39,703 bases of DNA. Origin: Cnuella takakiae (GTDB lineage: Bacteria > Bacteroidota > Bacteroidia > Chitinophagales > Chitinophagaceae). The notes below the pieces were generated by a model, which was given only the letters and a program-made list of their open reading frames with translations, did no database searches and was not told where the DNA came from. The DNA is taken from the NCBI RefSeq assembly GCF_001953305.1, contig NZ_MTFE01000010.1:4709381-4749083 (forward strand). Reading direction: 5' to 3'. This document shows positions 30,066 to 39,519 of the stretch, one piece after another. The position numbers were made by a program, and so were the translations under genes. The stretch's first letter is position 1. Every line of letters starts with the position of its first letter.

Positions 30066-31607
30066 TCAATCGGCGCCATCGGTTCTTGCCCGGGAAATAG
30101 CCATTTCCCCGATGGCCTTGCCCATCTTCAATCCTACTTCGCAATCGCTGCGGTAGTGGATAGCGCCATACATACGCGAAAGCGAGGCCTCGTTGGCCAT
30201 GGCCTGGAAGGCCTGTGCTTTTTCAGGTACTACATAACCCAGCAAAGTAGCCGCAGCGCCGCTGAAAGTTGAGTGGCCCGAGGTAAACGAAGGGAAATTG
30301 GGTGTACCGGTTTGTGTTTTGATGGATGGGTCTACCTGCGAAGGTCGTGGGTTAAAGTAATGGAACTTGGTATCCCAGCAGCAGATGGCGGCATCCATCA
30401 TCGCCATATTGAGCAGGGCCAGGTTGCGGGCCCACCGCACTTCACTAAATCCTTTCTGTACAAATTCTTCGGCGGCAATGGCATTCCAATGGCCGGGAGG
30501 CGTGTAAGTGCCCACGCCATCGGCCCAGAACTGTACGATGCGGATGCGTTCGGCAGTTGGGTTTTCGCTAAACTCTTTTATCTCGGCCAGCTCCTTTCTG
30601 AACTGCTCGGAACCCGTTGAGGGCGGTGGTGCAGGCCTGCTGGATATTACCTTGAGCGAGTCCATCAGGAAGCCTTTTACCTTGCCGAACATCGCCAGCA
30701 TGGGCGGCCTTGCAGGCAGTTCCAGGCTCTTCCAGGGCATTTCGCCACGTGCGATGCAATCGGCCTCCATCTGCTTCCAGTCGGCCGGAGTACCTACCGC
30801 TTTACCGGCATTGTCGGTGCGGGCACGGCCTACGAATTTCTGCGCTACCATTTTACCCAGCGCAAAGCCTGCTTCCACCTCGCTGCGGGTGTTGGCGCCA
30901 GCCATGATGTACACCAGTTGTTGCTCGGCGGCTTTTTGCTGCACCAGGCTTTGTTCGGCAGGAAACAACAGCTTCAGCAGCTCGGATGTCACGCCAGCCA
31001 GCACAGCTCCTTCCGAAGGATAGCTGGACACGCCGCTTTGCGGTAACATTGCCTTGATACCAGCATCCACCTTGTAAGGCGCCTGCTGGTTGTACAGCTT
31101 TTTGTAGTACCAGGCTGCCACCAGCGCATCGTACTGCGCTGCAGCCACATAGGCATAGGCCCGTGCAGCATAAGGCGGGTTGGCAAAAGGAAACATGGGG
31201 TAAGCAAATGGGTTGGCAGCACTGGGAACAGGATACGTACCATCGGCATTCTGGTAAGGCGGCAGGTTGTATTTGGCTACCAGTTCGCGCATGATCTCGT
31301 TCCACCGCAATACGCCGCCGGCGCCCCAATAGCGGATGGCCTCTTTTTGCTGGTTGCTCATATTAGCCTGCCAGCCTTTTATTTCCAACAATTCGGCAGC
31401 GTAAGCAGGCGTATTGGTTGCGGCGGGTGCAAGGAGTGTAAATTCATCTGCCTTTGACAGCAGTACAGGTTTCCAGCTACCTGCTTCCACATCGGCCTGT
31501 ACAGGCGTCAGGGCAGGGAAAGCATCGTTGCGTTCTTCAATTCCTTTAGAGCAGCCGGCAAGCAGCAGGCAAAACCCAAGGGTTATGTTGATCAGTCTTT
31601 GTTTCAT
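30066..31607 (-). CDS. PAP2/vanadium-haloperoxidase-type lipoprotein
   Basis: 513 residues. A lipoprotein signal peptide (MKQRLINITLGFCLLLAGCS, lipobox Cys19) anchors it. The phosphatase/haloperoxidase catalytic triad of motifs lies at the C-terminus: KFHYFNPRP (K-x-RP), FPSFTSGHSTFSGAAA (SGH) and SRMYGAIHYRSDCEVG (R...H-x3-D). The 300-residue helical N-terminal part is typical of the vanadium-dependent haloperoxidase-like branch, larger than simple PAP2 phosphatases. It may be a phosphatase or, if it holds vanadate, a haloperoxidase; sequence alone does not decide. It starts 5 bp after the barrel gene at 31613-32554, so the two are translationally linked. Confidence 0.9.
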   Translation of the reverse strand: MKQRLINITLGFCLLLAGCSKGIEERNDAFPALTPVQADVEAGSWKPVLLSKADEFTLLAPAATNTPAYAAELLEIKGWQANMSNQQKEAIRYWGAGGVLRWNEIMRELVAKYNLPPYQNADGTYPVPSAANPFAYPMFPFANPPYAARAYAYVAAAQYDALVAAWYYKKLYNQQAPYKVDAGIKAMLPQSGVSSYPSEGAVLAGVTSELLKLLFPAEQSLVQQKAAEQQLVYIMAGANTRSEVEAGFALGKMVAQKFVGRARTDNAGKAVGTPADWKQMEADCIARGEMPWKSLELPARPPMLAMFGKVKGFLMDSLKVISSRPAPPPSTGSEQFRKELAEIKEFSENPTAERIRIVQFWADGVGTYTPPGHWNAIAAEEFVQKGFSEVRWARNLALLNMAMMDAAICCWDTKFHYFNPRPSQVDPSIKTQTGTPNFPSFTSGHSTFSGAAATLLGYVVPEKAQAFQAMANEASLSRMYGAIHYRSDCEVGLKMGKAIGEMAISRARTDGAD

Positions 31608-31612
31608 GGTGG

Positions 31613-32554
31613 TTAGCGTGTTTGCGTGGTGGTTGCTTTTTTACCAAACTGGAAGATGTAAAACACACCGCCGTAAAAGGCCGTGGCCTGCCCCATATTG
31701 CGGCCTGCAATGGTGCGCATGCCGCCACCGGTAAGGGATACCTGCTTCAGCCAGCGGGGCTCGTAGCGGATGTTCAGGCCCAGGTTGGTGGCATTCATCC
31801 GGTTGCTGATAAAGGGCATGTCGTTGCGGCGGATATCAAAGCCGCCAAGGGTGTTTATCTGGTCGGCAACGGCCTCGATGATGAGGTGCGAAGTGCGGTA
31901 GCCGGCACGCAGGTTGGCGGTCCAGGCGTTGGGCATCTCCACCTCATTGCTGTAATGCATCCGGGTGGTGTAGTAGGCAGTACGGGCAATATCCACATTG
32001 CTGCGCAACAGGTAGGTAGCCGATGCCGTGGTAAAGAACTTACCCCGCTGGTAGTCGGCCATACCGCGCAGGAAAGCCTGCTTGCTATGCAGCCCGATGG
32101 AAAGCGGCAGGAAATCGGGTGTGTACTTGCTTAAAGGCGCCGATACGCCACCAATGGCAAAAAGGGCATACTTGTTCTTGCCGCTCTGGTGGCTGAAGGC
32201 TTTCCATTTGGCGCCCAGCATGCCATCCTGTATGCCTTGCTGGCCGGCCATGGTGCCGGCGGATGCTTTGGTAAAAACATAGGGCAGCCCAAAGAGCAGG
32301 TTCAGCTTTTTGGTAATGCCATAGTTGCCCATCACAGCAACACTTTGTGTGGTAACGGTACCGATGTTAAGATTCTCGCGTTTGAGCGTTCCTTCCCAGT
32401 ATTGGTCCCAGCTGCTATGGTTGTATTGAAAACCGGCGCAGAACTGGTTCCGGTTCATCATGATGGCGTCGATGTCAGTTTGCGCCTGCGAGATAAGGGT
32501 GTACAGGCATGCAGCCGCAAGGGGCAGCAGCCTTCGTTGAATATGGCGAAGCAT
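31613..32554 (-). CDS. Outer-membrane beta-barrel-like protein of the PAP2 cluster
   Basis: 313 residues from the ATG at 32552-32554 (MLRHIQRRLLPLAAACLYTL ... SQAQ signal peptide); a 68-residue upstream extension has no signal features and overlaps the next gene. Barrel-like strands are visible: FCAGFQYNHSSWDQYWEG, VMGNYGITKKLNLLFGLPYV and FYGGVFYIFQFG at the end. The phrase 'ITKKLNLLFGLP' parallels 'FNNRWSMVVGLP' in the barrel at 28852-29955, suggesting related channel or transporter-type barrels. It is 5 bp upstream of the PAP2 lipoprotein gene. Confidence 0.8.
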   Translation of the reverse strand: MLRHIQRRLLPLAAACLYTLISQAQTDIDAIMMNRNQFCAGFQYNHSSWDQYWEGTLKRENLNIGTVTTQSVAVMGNYGITKKLNLLFGLPYVFTKASAGTMAGQQGIQDGMLGAKWKAFSHQSGKNKYALFAIGGVSAPLSKYTPDFLPLSIGLHSKQAFLRGMADYQRGKFFTTASATYLLRSNVDIARTAYYTTRMHYSNEVEMPNAWTANLRAGYRTSHLIIEAVADQINTLGGFDIRRNDMPFISNRMNATNLGLNIRYEPRWLKQVSLTGGGMRTIAGRNMGQATAFYGGVFYIFQFGKKATTTQTR

Positions 32555-32714
32555 AAAATTGGTTTGGTGGATCGTTGACGGGACAGCTGGCTGTCCCCAT
32601 AAAGGTTCATTGCATAAAACCCAAAGCCATTTACAGCAACTTGCGATACAATACAGCAACCTTATCGTAGACGAAGGCAGCTGCTTTGATACCAGCAGGA
32701 AAGTAAATGGGGAT

Positions 32715-33275
32715 TTAGCCGATCCATTCGGGAGGTTGCCCGTGTACAGGCAAAGCACAATGTAGCAGTGCTACGGAAGTAATTACAAAGGTTTGACGCC
32801 GGGATTGCCCCTCCGCTGAAAAGCGCCAGCTTAACTGGTGGTCGTCAAAATCGGTAAGGGAAGGTTTGGTAAGCTTGATGGCATGTGCCGGTGCCTCTTT
32901 CTTCTGGTCATCACTGAAGGAGTTGGCCAGTTCAAAAAAGCGGTCGCGGGCCGACACCAGTTGTTGTTGCTTGTGATTGGGCAAACATTGCAGGATCATC
33001 TGCCCGCCGGAAACCTTGCGCTGCACATACTGGTAAACGGTACCATCAATTTCGATTTCACCGCGCACTTTTTCCCAGTCGGCCCAGTCGGTTTGATAAG
33101 GTAGCGAAAGGGGAACAGTAAGGGTGATGAGTTCGGAAGGATTGTATTGCTCCTGTTCGACGTTGGCTACCAATTGCGCTGTTGCCTGTCTTTCGGCATA
33201 GTAGAACCAAAGACGGTACCCTGCGATATTAAACAGCAGCAGGCAAAGGAAAGATATGGCAGCCAGTCGTTTCAA
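32715..33275 (-). CDS. Conserved hypothetical envelope protein heading the PAP2 cluster
   Basis: 186 residues from a TTG (33273-33275); a stop lies 15 bases upstream and no ATG is available, so TTG is likely. The N-terminal hydrophobic segment (MKRLAAISFLCLLLFNIAGY) is a signal anchor. The body is soluble and mixed (YNPSELITLTVPLSLPYQTD, IEIDGTVYQYVQRKVSGG, ILQCLPNHKQQQL), ending HCALPVHGQPPEWIG. Similar 'NIAGY...ITLTVPLSLPY' proteins are known to me only as Bacteroidota hypotheticals. It is 160 bp upstream of the barrel gene; a hairpin GGGACAG-CTGG-CTGTCCC (32580-32597) lies in between. Confidence 0.75.
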   Translation of the reverse strand: MKRLAAISFLCLLLFNIAGYRLWFYYAERQATAQLVANVEQEQYNPSELITLTVPLSLPYQTDWADWEKVRGEIEIDGTVYQYVQRKVSGGQMILQCLPNHKQQQLVSARDRFFELANSFSDDQKKEAPAHAIKLTKPSLTDFDDHQLSWRFSAEGQSRRQTFVITSVALLHCALPVHGQPPEWIG

Positions 33276-33387
33276 TGCAAAGCCAAATTAACGTTTTTTA
33301 ACAAAGTGCATCAGTTGAGCCAAAATTTATTTTAAAGACCAACCAGGGCACTCAAGTGCTGCATACGGCTGCGCATCCATTCTGCTG

Positions 33388-33395
33388 TACCTTTG
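33388..33395 (+). promoter_or_regulatory. -7 box of the mutase gene
   Basis: TACCTTTG, an exact TAnnTTTG, 26 bp before the chosen ATG (33422). It also argues against the upstream frame start at 33356. Confidence 0.5.
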
Positions 33396-33421
33396 GCCGC
33401 AACGCTTGCTTATTTTATTTT

Positions 33422-36400
33422 ATGAGTTACAAAACACAAAACAAGATCCGTATTGTCACGGCCGCATCGCTCTTCGACGGGCACGATGCGGCCATCAATA
33501 TCATGCGGCGCATCCTTCAATCGAAGGGCGCCGAAATCATTCACCTGGGCCACAACCGGTCGGTACATGAAATTGTGGAGTGCGCCATCGAGGAAGATGT
33601 GCAGGGCATCGCCATTACTTCTTACCAGGGCGGCCACGTAGAGTTTTTCAAATACATGAAAGACCTGCTGGAAGAAGCCGGCTGCGGCCACATCAAAATC
33701 TTTGGCGGTGGCGGCGGTACCATCCTGCCCCAGGAAATTGAGGAACTTCACCAGTATGGCATCACCCGTATTTACAGCCCCGATGATGGCCGGAAGATGG
33801 GGTTGGAAGGGATGATCGAGGATGTAATCCGCCAGTGCGATTTTACCCTCAACGGAAGTGGCGTTTACAGCACCCCAATGACATTGGGCGAAGTAAAAGA
33901 TGTGCGCACCATTGCCCGGAAAATTACCAACGCTGAAAATGGAGTTGCAGGAGGAATGGCTTTGCAAGTTGAAGGTCGCTTTCCCGTTCTTGGTATTACC
34001 GGTACGGGCGGCGCCGGCAAATCTTCGGTTACCGACGAACTGGTGCGCCGTTTTCTCAACGCTTTTGCAGACAAAACCATCGCGGTTGTTTCGGTTGATC
34101 CCTCCAAAAAGAAAAGCGGCGGCGCACTGCTGGGCGACCGCATCCGGATGAACAGCATTTCCTCACCCCGCGCCTACATGCGTTCGCTGGCCACCCGCGA
34201 CGATAATACCGCACTGAGCAGTGCGGTACAGGATGCACTGGACACCTGCAAGGCAGCAGGCTTCGACCTTATTATATTGGAGTCAGCAGGTGTGGGACAA
34301 AGCGATGCCTCTATCCTCGACTACTGCGATGTAAGCCTGTACGTGATGACACCAGAGTATGGCGCCGCATCGCAACTGGAGAAGATTAACATGCTGGATT
34401 ATGCCGATGTGATCGCCATCAATAAATTTGACAAAGCCGGTGCACTCGATGCCCTCGCAGATGTGCGCAAGCAATACAAACGCAACCACGGCCTGTGGAC
34501 TGCCAAAGACGATGAACTGCCTTTGGTGGGCACTATCGCCGCACAGTTCAACGATGCAGGTGTGAACGAATTGTTTAAAAAAATCATTACTACGATCGGG
34601 CATAAAACAGGTGCCGATTTTGGCACCATTGAACTGCATGCACACACTGCAGATACCACTACCAAGGCACAGATCATTCCACCTAAACGGGTACGTTACC
34701 TATCGGAAATTGCGGATAGCAACCGTGCTTACGATGCTTGGGTAAATGACCAATCTGCGGTAGCGTCGAAGCTTTATCAAATTGATGGCGTGATGCAAGA
34801 TCTTCCAGCTCTTAAAGAGATGGAATCTCTGAAAAAAACCTTTGAAGAACGCCTCCACCCCTCCTGCCGCAAGCTGATTGAGCAATGGCCCGAGGTGGTA
34901 AAAAAATACAACGCCGACTTCTTTGAATATCAGGTGCGCGACAAGGTAATCCGCCAGCCGCTGACCACCACCTCGCTGAGCGGCACCCGCATTCCCAAAG
35001 TTGTTTTACCCAAATACAAAGACTGGGGTGACATCCTGCGCTGGCAATTGCAGGAAGCACTGCCCGGCGAGTTTCCTTACACCGCAGGCGTATTTGAATT
35101 AAAGCGTGCAGGCGAAGATCCCACCCGTATGTTTGCCGGTGAAGGCGGCCCCGAGCGTACCAACAAACGCTTTCACTATGTATCGGAAGGGCAGCCTGCC
35201 AAGCGCCTGTCCACTGCTTTTGACAGTGTTACCTTGTATGGTGAAGACCCTGCACACCGCCCCGACATTTACGGTAAAGTAGGCAACAGCGGCGTTAGCA
35301 TCGCCACCGTTGATGATGCCAAGAAACTATACAGCGGCTTTGATCTTTGCGACCCCAAGACCTCGGTATCCATGACCATCAACGGACCTGCACCGATGCT
35401 ACTGGCTTTCTTTATGAATGCTGCCATCGACCAGGAATGTGAAAAGTATATGGAGCAAAATGGTTTGTGGGATGCAGTGGAACAGGCTTATAACAACAAG
35501 TTCAAAGAGCTGGGCCGCCCCCGCTATTTTAACCCGTCGGCACCCGATAATTTGCCCAATGGCAATAATGGCTTGGGACTACGCCTGCTGGGCCTGAGCG
35601 GTGATGAGGTGCTGCCTGCTGATGTGTACCAGCAGTGCAAACAAAAAGCCCTGCAAAGTGTGCGCGGCACCGTGCAGGCCGATATCCTGAAGGAAGACCA
35701 GGCGCAAAACACCTGTATCTTCTCCACCGAGTTTGCCCTGAAGCTGATGGGTGATGTGCAGGAGTATTTCATCACCGAAAAGGTGCGCAACTTCTACAGC
35801 GTTTCCATCTCCGGTTATCATATTGCCGAAGCCGGCGCCAACCCCATCACGCAGCTGGCATTTACTTTGGCCAATGGTTTTACTTATGTAGAGTATTACC
35901 TGAGCCGCGGCATGCACATCGATGATTTTGCGCCCAACCTGTCCTTCTTTTTTAGCAATGGTATGGATCCCGAATACAGCGTGATCGGCCGTGTGGCCCG
36001 CCGCATTTGGGCCAAGGCCATGAAGCAGAAATATGGCGGCAACGACCGCAGCCAGAAGCTGAAATACCATATCCAGACCAGCGGCCGTTCGCTCCATGCA
36101 CAGGAGATCGATTTCAACGATATCCGTACTACGCTGCAGGCGCTTTATGCCATTTACGACAACTGCAACAGCCTCCACACCAACGCCTACGATGAAGCCA
36201 TCACCACGCCTACCGAGGAAAGCGTACGCCGTGCCATGGCTATCCAGCTGATCATCAACCGCGAACTGGGTTCGGCAAAAACGGAGAACAACATACAAGG
36301 CTCCTTTGCTATTGAAGAACTCACCGACCTGGTGGAAGACGCAGTACTGCAGGAGTTTGACCGCATTACCGAAAGGGGCGGTGTACTCGGTGCCATGGAA

Positions 36401-36763
36401 CGCATGTACCAGCGCAACAAGATCCAGGAGGAGAGCCTGCATTACGAGCACCTGAAACATACCGGCGAGCTGCCCATCATTGGTGTGAATACCTTCCTGA
36501 ATAAAGCGGGTAGTCCCACGGTGTTGCCGGCAGAAGTGATCCGCGCCACGCAGGAAGAAAAAGAATTGCAGATCCAGAACCTGCAGGCTTTCTGGCAACG
36601 AAACGCGGAGCAGCGGGATGCCGCGTTGAAACGACTGAAAGAAGTGGCCATCAGCAATGGCAACCTGTTTGCGGAGTTAATGGAAACGGTGAAATACTGT
36701 TCATTGGGACAGATCACGCATGCTTTGTATGAAGTGGGTGGACAGTATAGGCGCAGCATGTAG
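33422..36763 (+). CDS. icmF: Fused isobutyryl-CoA mutase (IcmF), methylmalonyl-CoA mutase family
   Basis: 1113 residues from the ATG at 33422 ([20 protein letters not shown]); a 22-residue upstream extension precedes the promoter box and is rejected. Domain order is that of IcmF: an N-terminal cobalamin-binding domain (about 8-140) with the Co-ligand His in [13 protein letters not shown]; a central MeaB-like G-protein chaperone (about 180-400) with P-loop [13 protein letters not shown] and NKFD; and a C-terminal mutase barrel (about 540-1113) with [20 protein letters not shown] and [14 protein letters not shown]. It interconverts isobutyryl- and butyryl-CoA (adenosylcobalamin), linking valine and fatty-acid breakdown. 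The substrate residues were not checked. A terminator (36920-36957) follows. Confidence 0.93.
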   Translation: MSYKTQNKIRIVTAASLFDGHDAAINIMRRILQSKGAEIIHLGHNRSVHEIVECAIEEDVQGIAITSYQGGHVEFFKYMKDLLEEAGCGHIKIFGGGGGTILPQEIEELHQYGITRIYSPDDGRKMGLEGMIEDVIRQCDFTLNGSGVYSTPMTLGEVKDVRTIARKITNAENGVAGGMALQVEGRFPVLGITGTGGAGKSSVTDELVRRFLNAFADKTIAVVSVDPSKKKSGGALLGDRIRMNSISSPRAYMRSLATRDDNTALSSAVQDALDTCKAAGFDLIILESAGVGQSDASILDYCDVSLYVMTPEYGAASQLEKINMLDYADVIAINKFDKAGALDALADVRKQYKRNHGLWTAKDDELPLVGTIAAQFNDAGVNELFKKIITTIGHKTGADFGTIELHAHTADTTTKAQIIPPKRVRYLSEIADSNRAYDAWVNDQSAVASKLYQIDGVMQDLPALKEMESLKKTFEERLHPSCRKLIEQWPEVVKKYNADFFEYQVRDKVIRQPLTTTSLSGTRIPKVVLPKYKDWGDILRWQLQEALPGEFPYTAGVFELKRAGEDPTRMFAGEGGPERTNKRFHYVSEGQPAKRLSTAFDSVTLYGEDPAHRPDIYGKVGNSGVSIATVDDAKKLYSGFDLCDPKTSVSMTINGPAPMLLAFFMNAAIDQECEKYMEQNGLWDAVEQAYNNKFKELGRPRYFNPSAPDNLPNGNNGLGLRLLGLSGDEVLPADVYQQCKQKALQSVRGTVQADILKEDQAQNTCIFSTEFALKLMGDVQEYFITEKVRNFYSVSISGYHIAEAGANPITQLAFTLANGFTYVEYYLSRGMHIDDFAPNLSFFFSNGMDPEYSVIGRVARRIWAKAMKQKYGGNDRSQKLKYHIQTSGRSLHAQEIDFNDIRTTLQALYAIYDNCNSLHTNAYDEAITTPTEESVRRAMAIQLIINRELGSAKTENNIQGSFAIEELTDLVEDAVLQEFDRITERGGVLGAMERMYQRNKIQEESLHYEHLKHTGELPIIGVNTFLNKAGSPTVLPAEVIRATQEEKELQIQNLQAFWQRNAEQRDAALKRLKEVAISNGNLFAELMETVKYCSLGQITHALYEVGGQYRRSM

Positions 36764-36764
36764 A

Positions 36765-36797
36765 ACCGGTGATTTGCAGGATTTTTGAAGGATTAAT
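36765..36797. repeat. AATCC/ACCGGT intergenic repeat, third copy
   Basis: Reads ACCGGTGATTTGCAGGAT then TTTTGAAGGATTAAT, i.e. on the minus strand ATTAATCCTTCAAAAATCC and GCAAATCACCGGT. It begins two bases after the icmF stop codon. Confidence 0.65.
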
Positions 36798-36827
36798 ATG
36801 AATCTGATGCAAAAGTGGAGCTGAACT

Positions 36828-36895
36828 TTAGCCCACGGTTTTAACCGTGGGTGGGGCAAGGAAAGAAAACGGTGGAAAACCGTTTCAACGGTTTC
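36828..36895. repeat. REP-like palindromic element, third copy (single)
   Basis: CCCACGGTT-TT-AACCGTGGG (36832-36851), 24-bp spacer, AAAACCGTTTCAACGGTTT (36876-36894): the same two-palindrome unit, in the same order, as unit A at 14973-15040. Confidence 0.85.
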
Positions 36896-36919
36896 TACCA
36901 AACAGGACGCTTCGTTGAT

Positions 36920-36957
36920 AGCCCTGGAGGATCGGATTCCTTCAGGGCTATTTCTTT
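36920..36957 (+). terminator. Terminator of icmF
   Basis: AGCCCTGGAGGA (36920-36931), loop of 6, TCCTTCAGGGCT (36938-36949), one mismatch, followed by ATTTCTTTT. Confidence 0.8.
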
Positions 36958-37022
36958 TACAACAATGTTCGACGCTACATGGATGGCACAAAATTTTTCA
37001 TAAACACACAAACAGATGTGTT

Positions 37023-37775
37023 ATGAAGCGTTTTGTATTGTGTGCATTGGGAATAGCAAGTATTACTTGTTTGCAGGCACAGGAAGACACCATCTCTGCG
37101 GAAAGGCCCAGCGAAAGCCAGTCGCCTAACCTGGTTTCCAAGGGCTATCTCCAATTTGAAGCCGGCATACGCAAAGAAGGCTCCGGACACGACTACATTC
37201 TTTTTCATCCGCGCAGCACCGTTCGATACGGCCTTTCTAAAAAACTGGAATTGAGGTTGGAACTGGATGCCGCTGATGAAAAAACCTATTCCAAACAAGA
37301 AGCGGCTTATGGCTTGCAACCGATACAGGTTGGATTTAAAACACCTTTGCTTGAGGAAAACGCCTGGGTACCTAAAACAACTTTATTGGTCATGGCGGGC
37401 ATCCCTACCCTTGCAGCCCATGCCTACCAGGTGCCACACGTTTTTCCGCTGGTGCGCCTGCTGATGGAAAACAAATTAACCGACAACCTGGAACTGGATT
37501 ATAATGCCGGCACGGAATGGGACGGCGAAAGCACCAATCCACGCTGGATGTTCAGCATAGAGCCGCAGCTTAACGTTGGCCGGCACTGGCAGGTATTTGT
37601 AGAAGCTTATGGTCGGTGGCAACAAGGCCATGGAGCAGAGCATGTAATTGATGCAGGCCTTGGCTACTATATTAGCCGTAATGTAAAACTGGATTTAATT
37701 GCGGGCAAAGGACTGTCGCACGAAGCGCCAGATTATTTTATGGCAACAGGTATTTCCTTCCGTTTCAGGCCGTAA
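37023..37775 (+). CDS. Outer-membrane transporter-like beta-barrel protein
   Basis: 250 residues from the ATG at 37023, which opens a signal peptide (MKRFVLCALGIASITCLQAQ); a 36-residue extension upstream crosses the icmF terminator and is rejected. The opening SAERPSESQSPNLVSKGYLQ and the strands FEAGIRKEGSGHDYILFHP, VRYGLSKKLELRLELD, WQVFVEAYGRWQQG and GLGYYISRNVKLDLIAG match the barrel proteins annotated as 'transporter' (phenol MetA-like). Substrate unknown. Its stop codon is inside a 40-bp palindrome shared with the convergent gene. Confidence 0.85.
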   Translation: MKRFVLCALGIASITCLQAQEDTISAERPSESQSPNLVSKGYLQFEAGIRKEGSGHDYILFHPRSTVRYGLSKKLELRLELDAADEKTYSKQEAAYGLQPIQVGFKTPLLEENAWVPKTTLLVMAGIPTLAAHAYQVPHVFPLVRLLMENKLTDNLELDYNAGTEWDGESTNPRWMFSIEPQLNVGRHWQVFVEAYGRWQQGHGAEHVIDAGLGYYISRNVKLDLIAGKGLSHEAPDYFMATGISFRFRP

Positions 37776-37811
37776 GTTAAAGGCAGGATTATTTTCCTGC
37801 CTTTAACTTAC
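37772..37811. terminator. Shared terminator-like palindrome spanning two stop codons
   Basis: GTAAGTTAAAGGCAGGA (37772-37788), loop TTATTT, and its exact reverse complement (37795-37811): perfect 17-bp stem. It contains the stop (37773-37775) of the + strand barrel gene, and the other arm encodes the last residues (RKLKAG) of the minus-strand gene. Confidence 0.75.
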
Positions 37812-38319
37812 GTTCGGCTTTCTTGAGGCCTTTTACCACTTTGGTCTTTTTTATTTTCTTGTTGTTCATGGCTTTTATAGCCGCACCAGCCAGTACACCG
37901 CCAAGGGTATAAAGGGTTACAGTAACTATCTTTTGCCGCATCGCTTCTGCTTCGGCATCGTACATCCTGCCATCGGCATGGATGGCCTGTTTGCTTGTGT
38001 CATTATCATTATCCAGGAAAGCAATAGCCAGACCCGCAGCCGCACCCAGCAATCCACCACGTAATATTGCATTTTTCTTTTTGCCCAGTCCCGATAAGCC
38101 AAATAAACCGGCATGTCCCAGCAACTCACCAGCAAGGTTTACATAGAGTTCCTTGGACTTCTTGCCGCTTTTCTTTCCTTTTTGTAGTTGCTTAATGGTA
38201 TCCGACTTATGGAGCATGGTATGGGGTTCGTCCCCGTTCATCTTACCCAGTGCTTCCTGTATCAAACTTAAAGTAGTAACCCCGGTAATGCCGCTTTCCA
38301 GCACATCTGCAATCTTCAT
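37789..38319 (-). CDS. Conserved hypothetical protein with Gly/Ala-rich membrane segments
   Basis: 176 residues. The N-terminal half is soluble and Lys-rich (MKIADVLESGITGVTTLSLI, KGKKSGKKSKELYVNLAGEL). Two Gly/Ala-rich hydrophobic segments follow: about 85-103 (ILRGGLLGAAAGLAIAFLD) and 131-149 (IVTVTLYTLGGVLAGAAIK), resembling glycine-zipper helices, with a very basic tail (NNKKIKKTKVVKGLKKAERK). I do not recognise a function. No signal peptide is present. It is on the same strand as the AraC gene upstream, separated by 139 bp with a hairpin and a repeat arm. Confidence 0.75.
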   Translation of the reverse strand: MKIADVLESGITGVTTLSLIQEALGKMNGDEPHTMLHKSDTIKQLQKGKKSGKKSKELYVNLAGELLGHAGLFGLSGLGKKKNAILRGGLLGAAAGLAIAFLDNDNDTSKQAIHADGRMYDAEAEAMRQKIVTVTLYTLGGVLAGAAIKAMNNKKIKKTKVVKGLKKAERKLKAGK

Positions 38320-38342
38320 ACACCTCGTTTCCCTGTACCTCC

Positions 38343-38402
38343 AAACAAGGTGCCGAAAGCATGGGATGTCGATTAATGATTTCGGAGCATTACTCCTTGT
38401 TT
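38343..38402 (-). terminator. Long imperfect hairpin after the AraC gene
   Basis: Outer stem AAACAAGG (38343-38350) / CCTTGTTT (38395-38402), inner stem CCGAAA (38353-38358) / TTTCGG (38380-38385). It lies between the AraC stop and the start of the next minus-strand gene. No T-run, so a terminator role is uncertain. Confidence 0.4.
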
Positions 38403-38407
38403 AAGGC

Positions 38408-38457
38408 CTTCGCATTTCAACAACTACCGAAATCCGAAATCATACATCCGAAATCCT
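38408..38457. repeat. Single C-rich word-repeat arm at the 3' end of the AraC gene
   Basis: ACCGAAATCCGAAATC and CATCCGAAATCC directly beside the stop codon. The complement of these words is at 13589-13625. Confidence 0.5.
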
Positions 38458-38458
38458 C

Positions 38459-39397
38459 TCACCCCAGCCACTGCATCTTCTGGTAGCTGCCCGGTGTAAT
38501 GCCTTCCACTTTACGAAACAGGCGAACAAAATAGTTGACATCTGAAAAGCCACACTGCTGGCTTATTTCCGCGAGGGAAAGACGGGGGTTGGACAGCAAC
38601 TGCTTAGCTAGTTTGATGCGTTCATTAATGATGTATTCAAGCGGAGTAATGCCTACCTGTTCACGGAACCATTTGAAGAAGTGGTTGCGGCTCAGGTAGG
38701 CTTTACGGCACAACTGATCAACCAGGATCTTATCTGTAAGATGTTCGTGGATATACCGCATTACGTATTGCAGCCTCGATGCATTGTCCCCCGACTGCAT
38801 GTCGTTGCGCACCTGCTCGAGGTGCTGGCTTTGAATGAGGCGGATCAACAGTTCTTTCAGGTTTAGATCAGCATATACATTCTTGGCCTTGTCGGTGCTA
38901 CTGCAAATACGGATCAACTTATTGATGAGGGCAGTTACTTCTTCATCGTTATCGAAGTGAAATTTATTGCAATGCAGTTGCCACTGCGTTTTGCTGTCTG
39001 GGTCACTGTTGTAATACTGGTTGAGGTATTCGATGGTACTGCGGATATAGCTTTCATCTACAGCCAATGCGATACACTGGGTGGGGTTGGCTTCAGATGC
39101 TTCCGGGAAATCGATCAGCATGGTTTGGTGCGCCGGCACAATCACCGACTCGCCGGGCAGGTAATCGAATGCAGGTGCTTCGGCAAGGTGCATCACCTTT
39201 TTACCCCGCACCATGCTGGTAATCACAAAATCAGGAAAGGTGAGGGCTACATCATAAGCTTCGCGGTAGCTTTCAAAAACATTGAGCTCGCAATTGTGCA
39301 GGTTAAAAATGCGGCGGTTCTCCACCAGGGTCTGGAGGTTTTGGGATGGCGTCAGCGCAACGGGCCGCAAGGTATTTTTTTGAGCCAAGGCAATCAA
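38459..39397 (-). CDS. AraC family transcriptional regulator
   Basis: 312 residues from a TTG (39395-39397); no ATG exists before the stop upstream, and a second TTG is three codons further in. The N-terminal domain (about 20-140) is a cupin-like sensor (VIVPAHQTMLIDFPEASEAN). The C-terminal AraC domain (about 210-310) has both helix-turn-helix units: LVDQLCRKAYLSRNHFFKWF and SLAEISQQCGFSDVNYFVRL, with the closing RLFRKVEGITPGSYQ. Effector and targets unknown. The upstream 300 bp contain repeats only, so its partner gene may lie beyond the right edge. Confidence 0.9.
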   Translation of the reverse strand: MIALAQKNTLRPVALTPSQNLQTLVENRRIFNLHNCELNVFESYREAYDVALTFPDFVITSMVRGKKVMHLAEAPAFDYLPGESVIVPAHQTMLIDFPEASEANPTQCIALAVDESYIRSTIEYLNQYYNSDPDSKTQWQLHCNKFHFDNDEEVTALINKLIRICSSTDKAKNVYADLNLKELLIRLIQSQHLEQVRNDMQSGDNASRLQYVMRYIHEHLTDKILVDQLCRKAYLSRNHFFKWFREQVGITPLEYIINERIKLAKQLLSNPRLSLAEISQQCGFSDVNYFVRLFRKVEGITPGSYQKMQWLG

Positions 39398-39519
39398 TCG
39401 TTTGGATTAAGATAAAGCAATTTGGGGAAAGACAAGGTTTAGGGTAGGCGGCCTGTTGCTTTGGAAAATTTGAATATTTGCTTCAGCATGACAGAAGATA
39501 AGGATATTGTCATGATGAT

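Noticed and set aside
28852-30144. 63-residue N-terminal extension of the barrel protein
   Set aside because: The extension overlaps the PAP2 gene end and precedes a perfect signal peptide, so the ATG at 29955 is used.
35579-36598. 339-residue minus-strand open frame opposite icmF
   Set aside because: Lies within the mutase domain of a well-supported + strand gene and has no family features.
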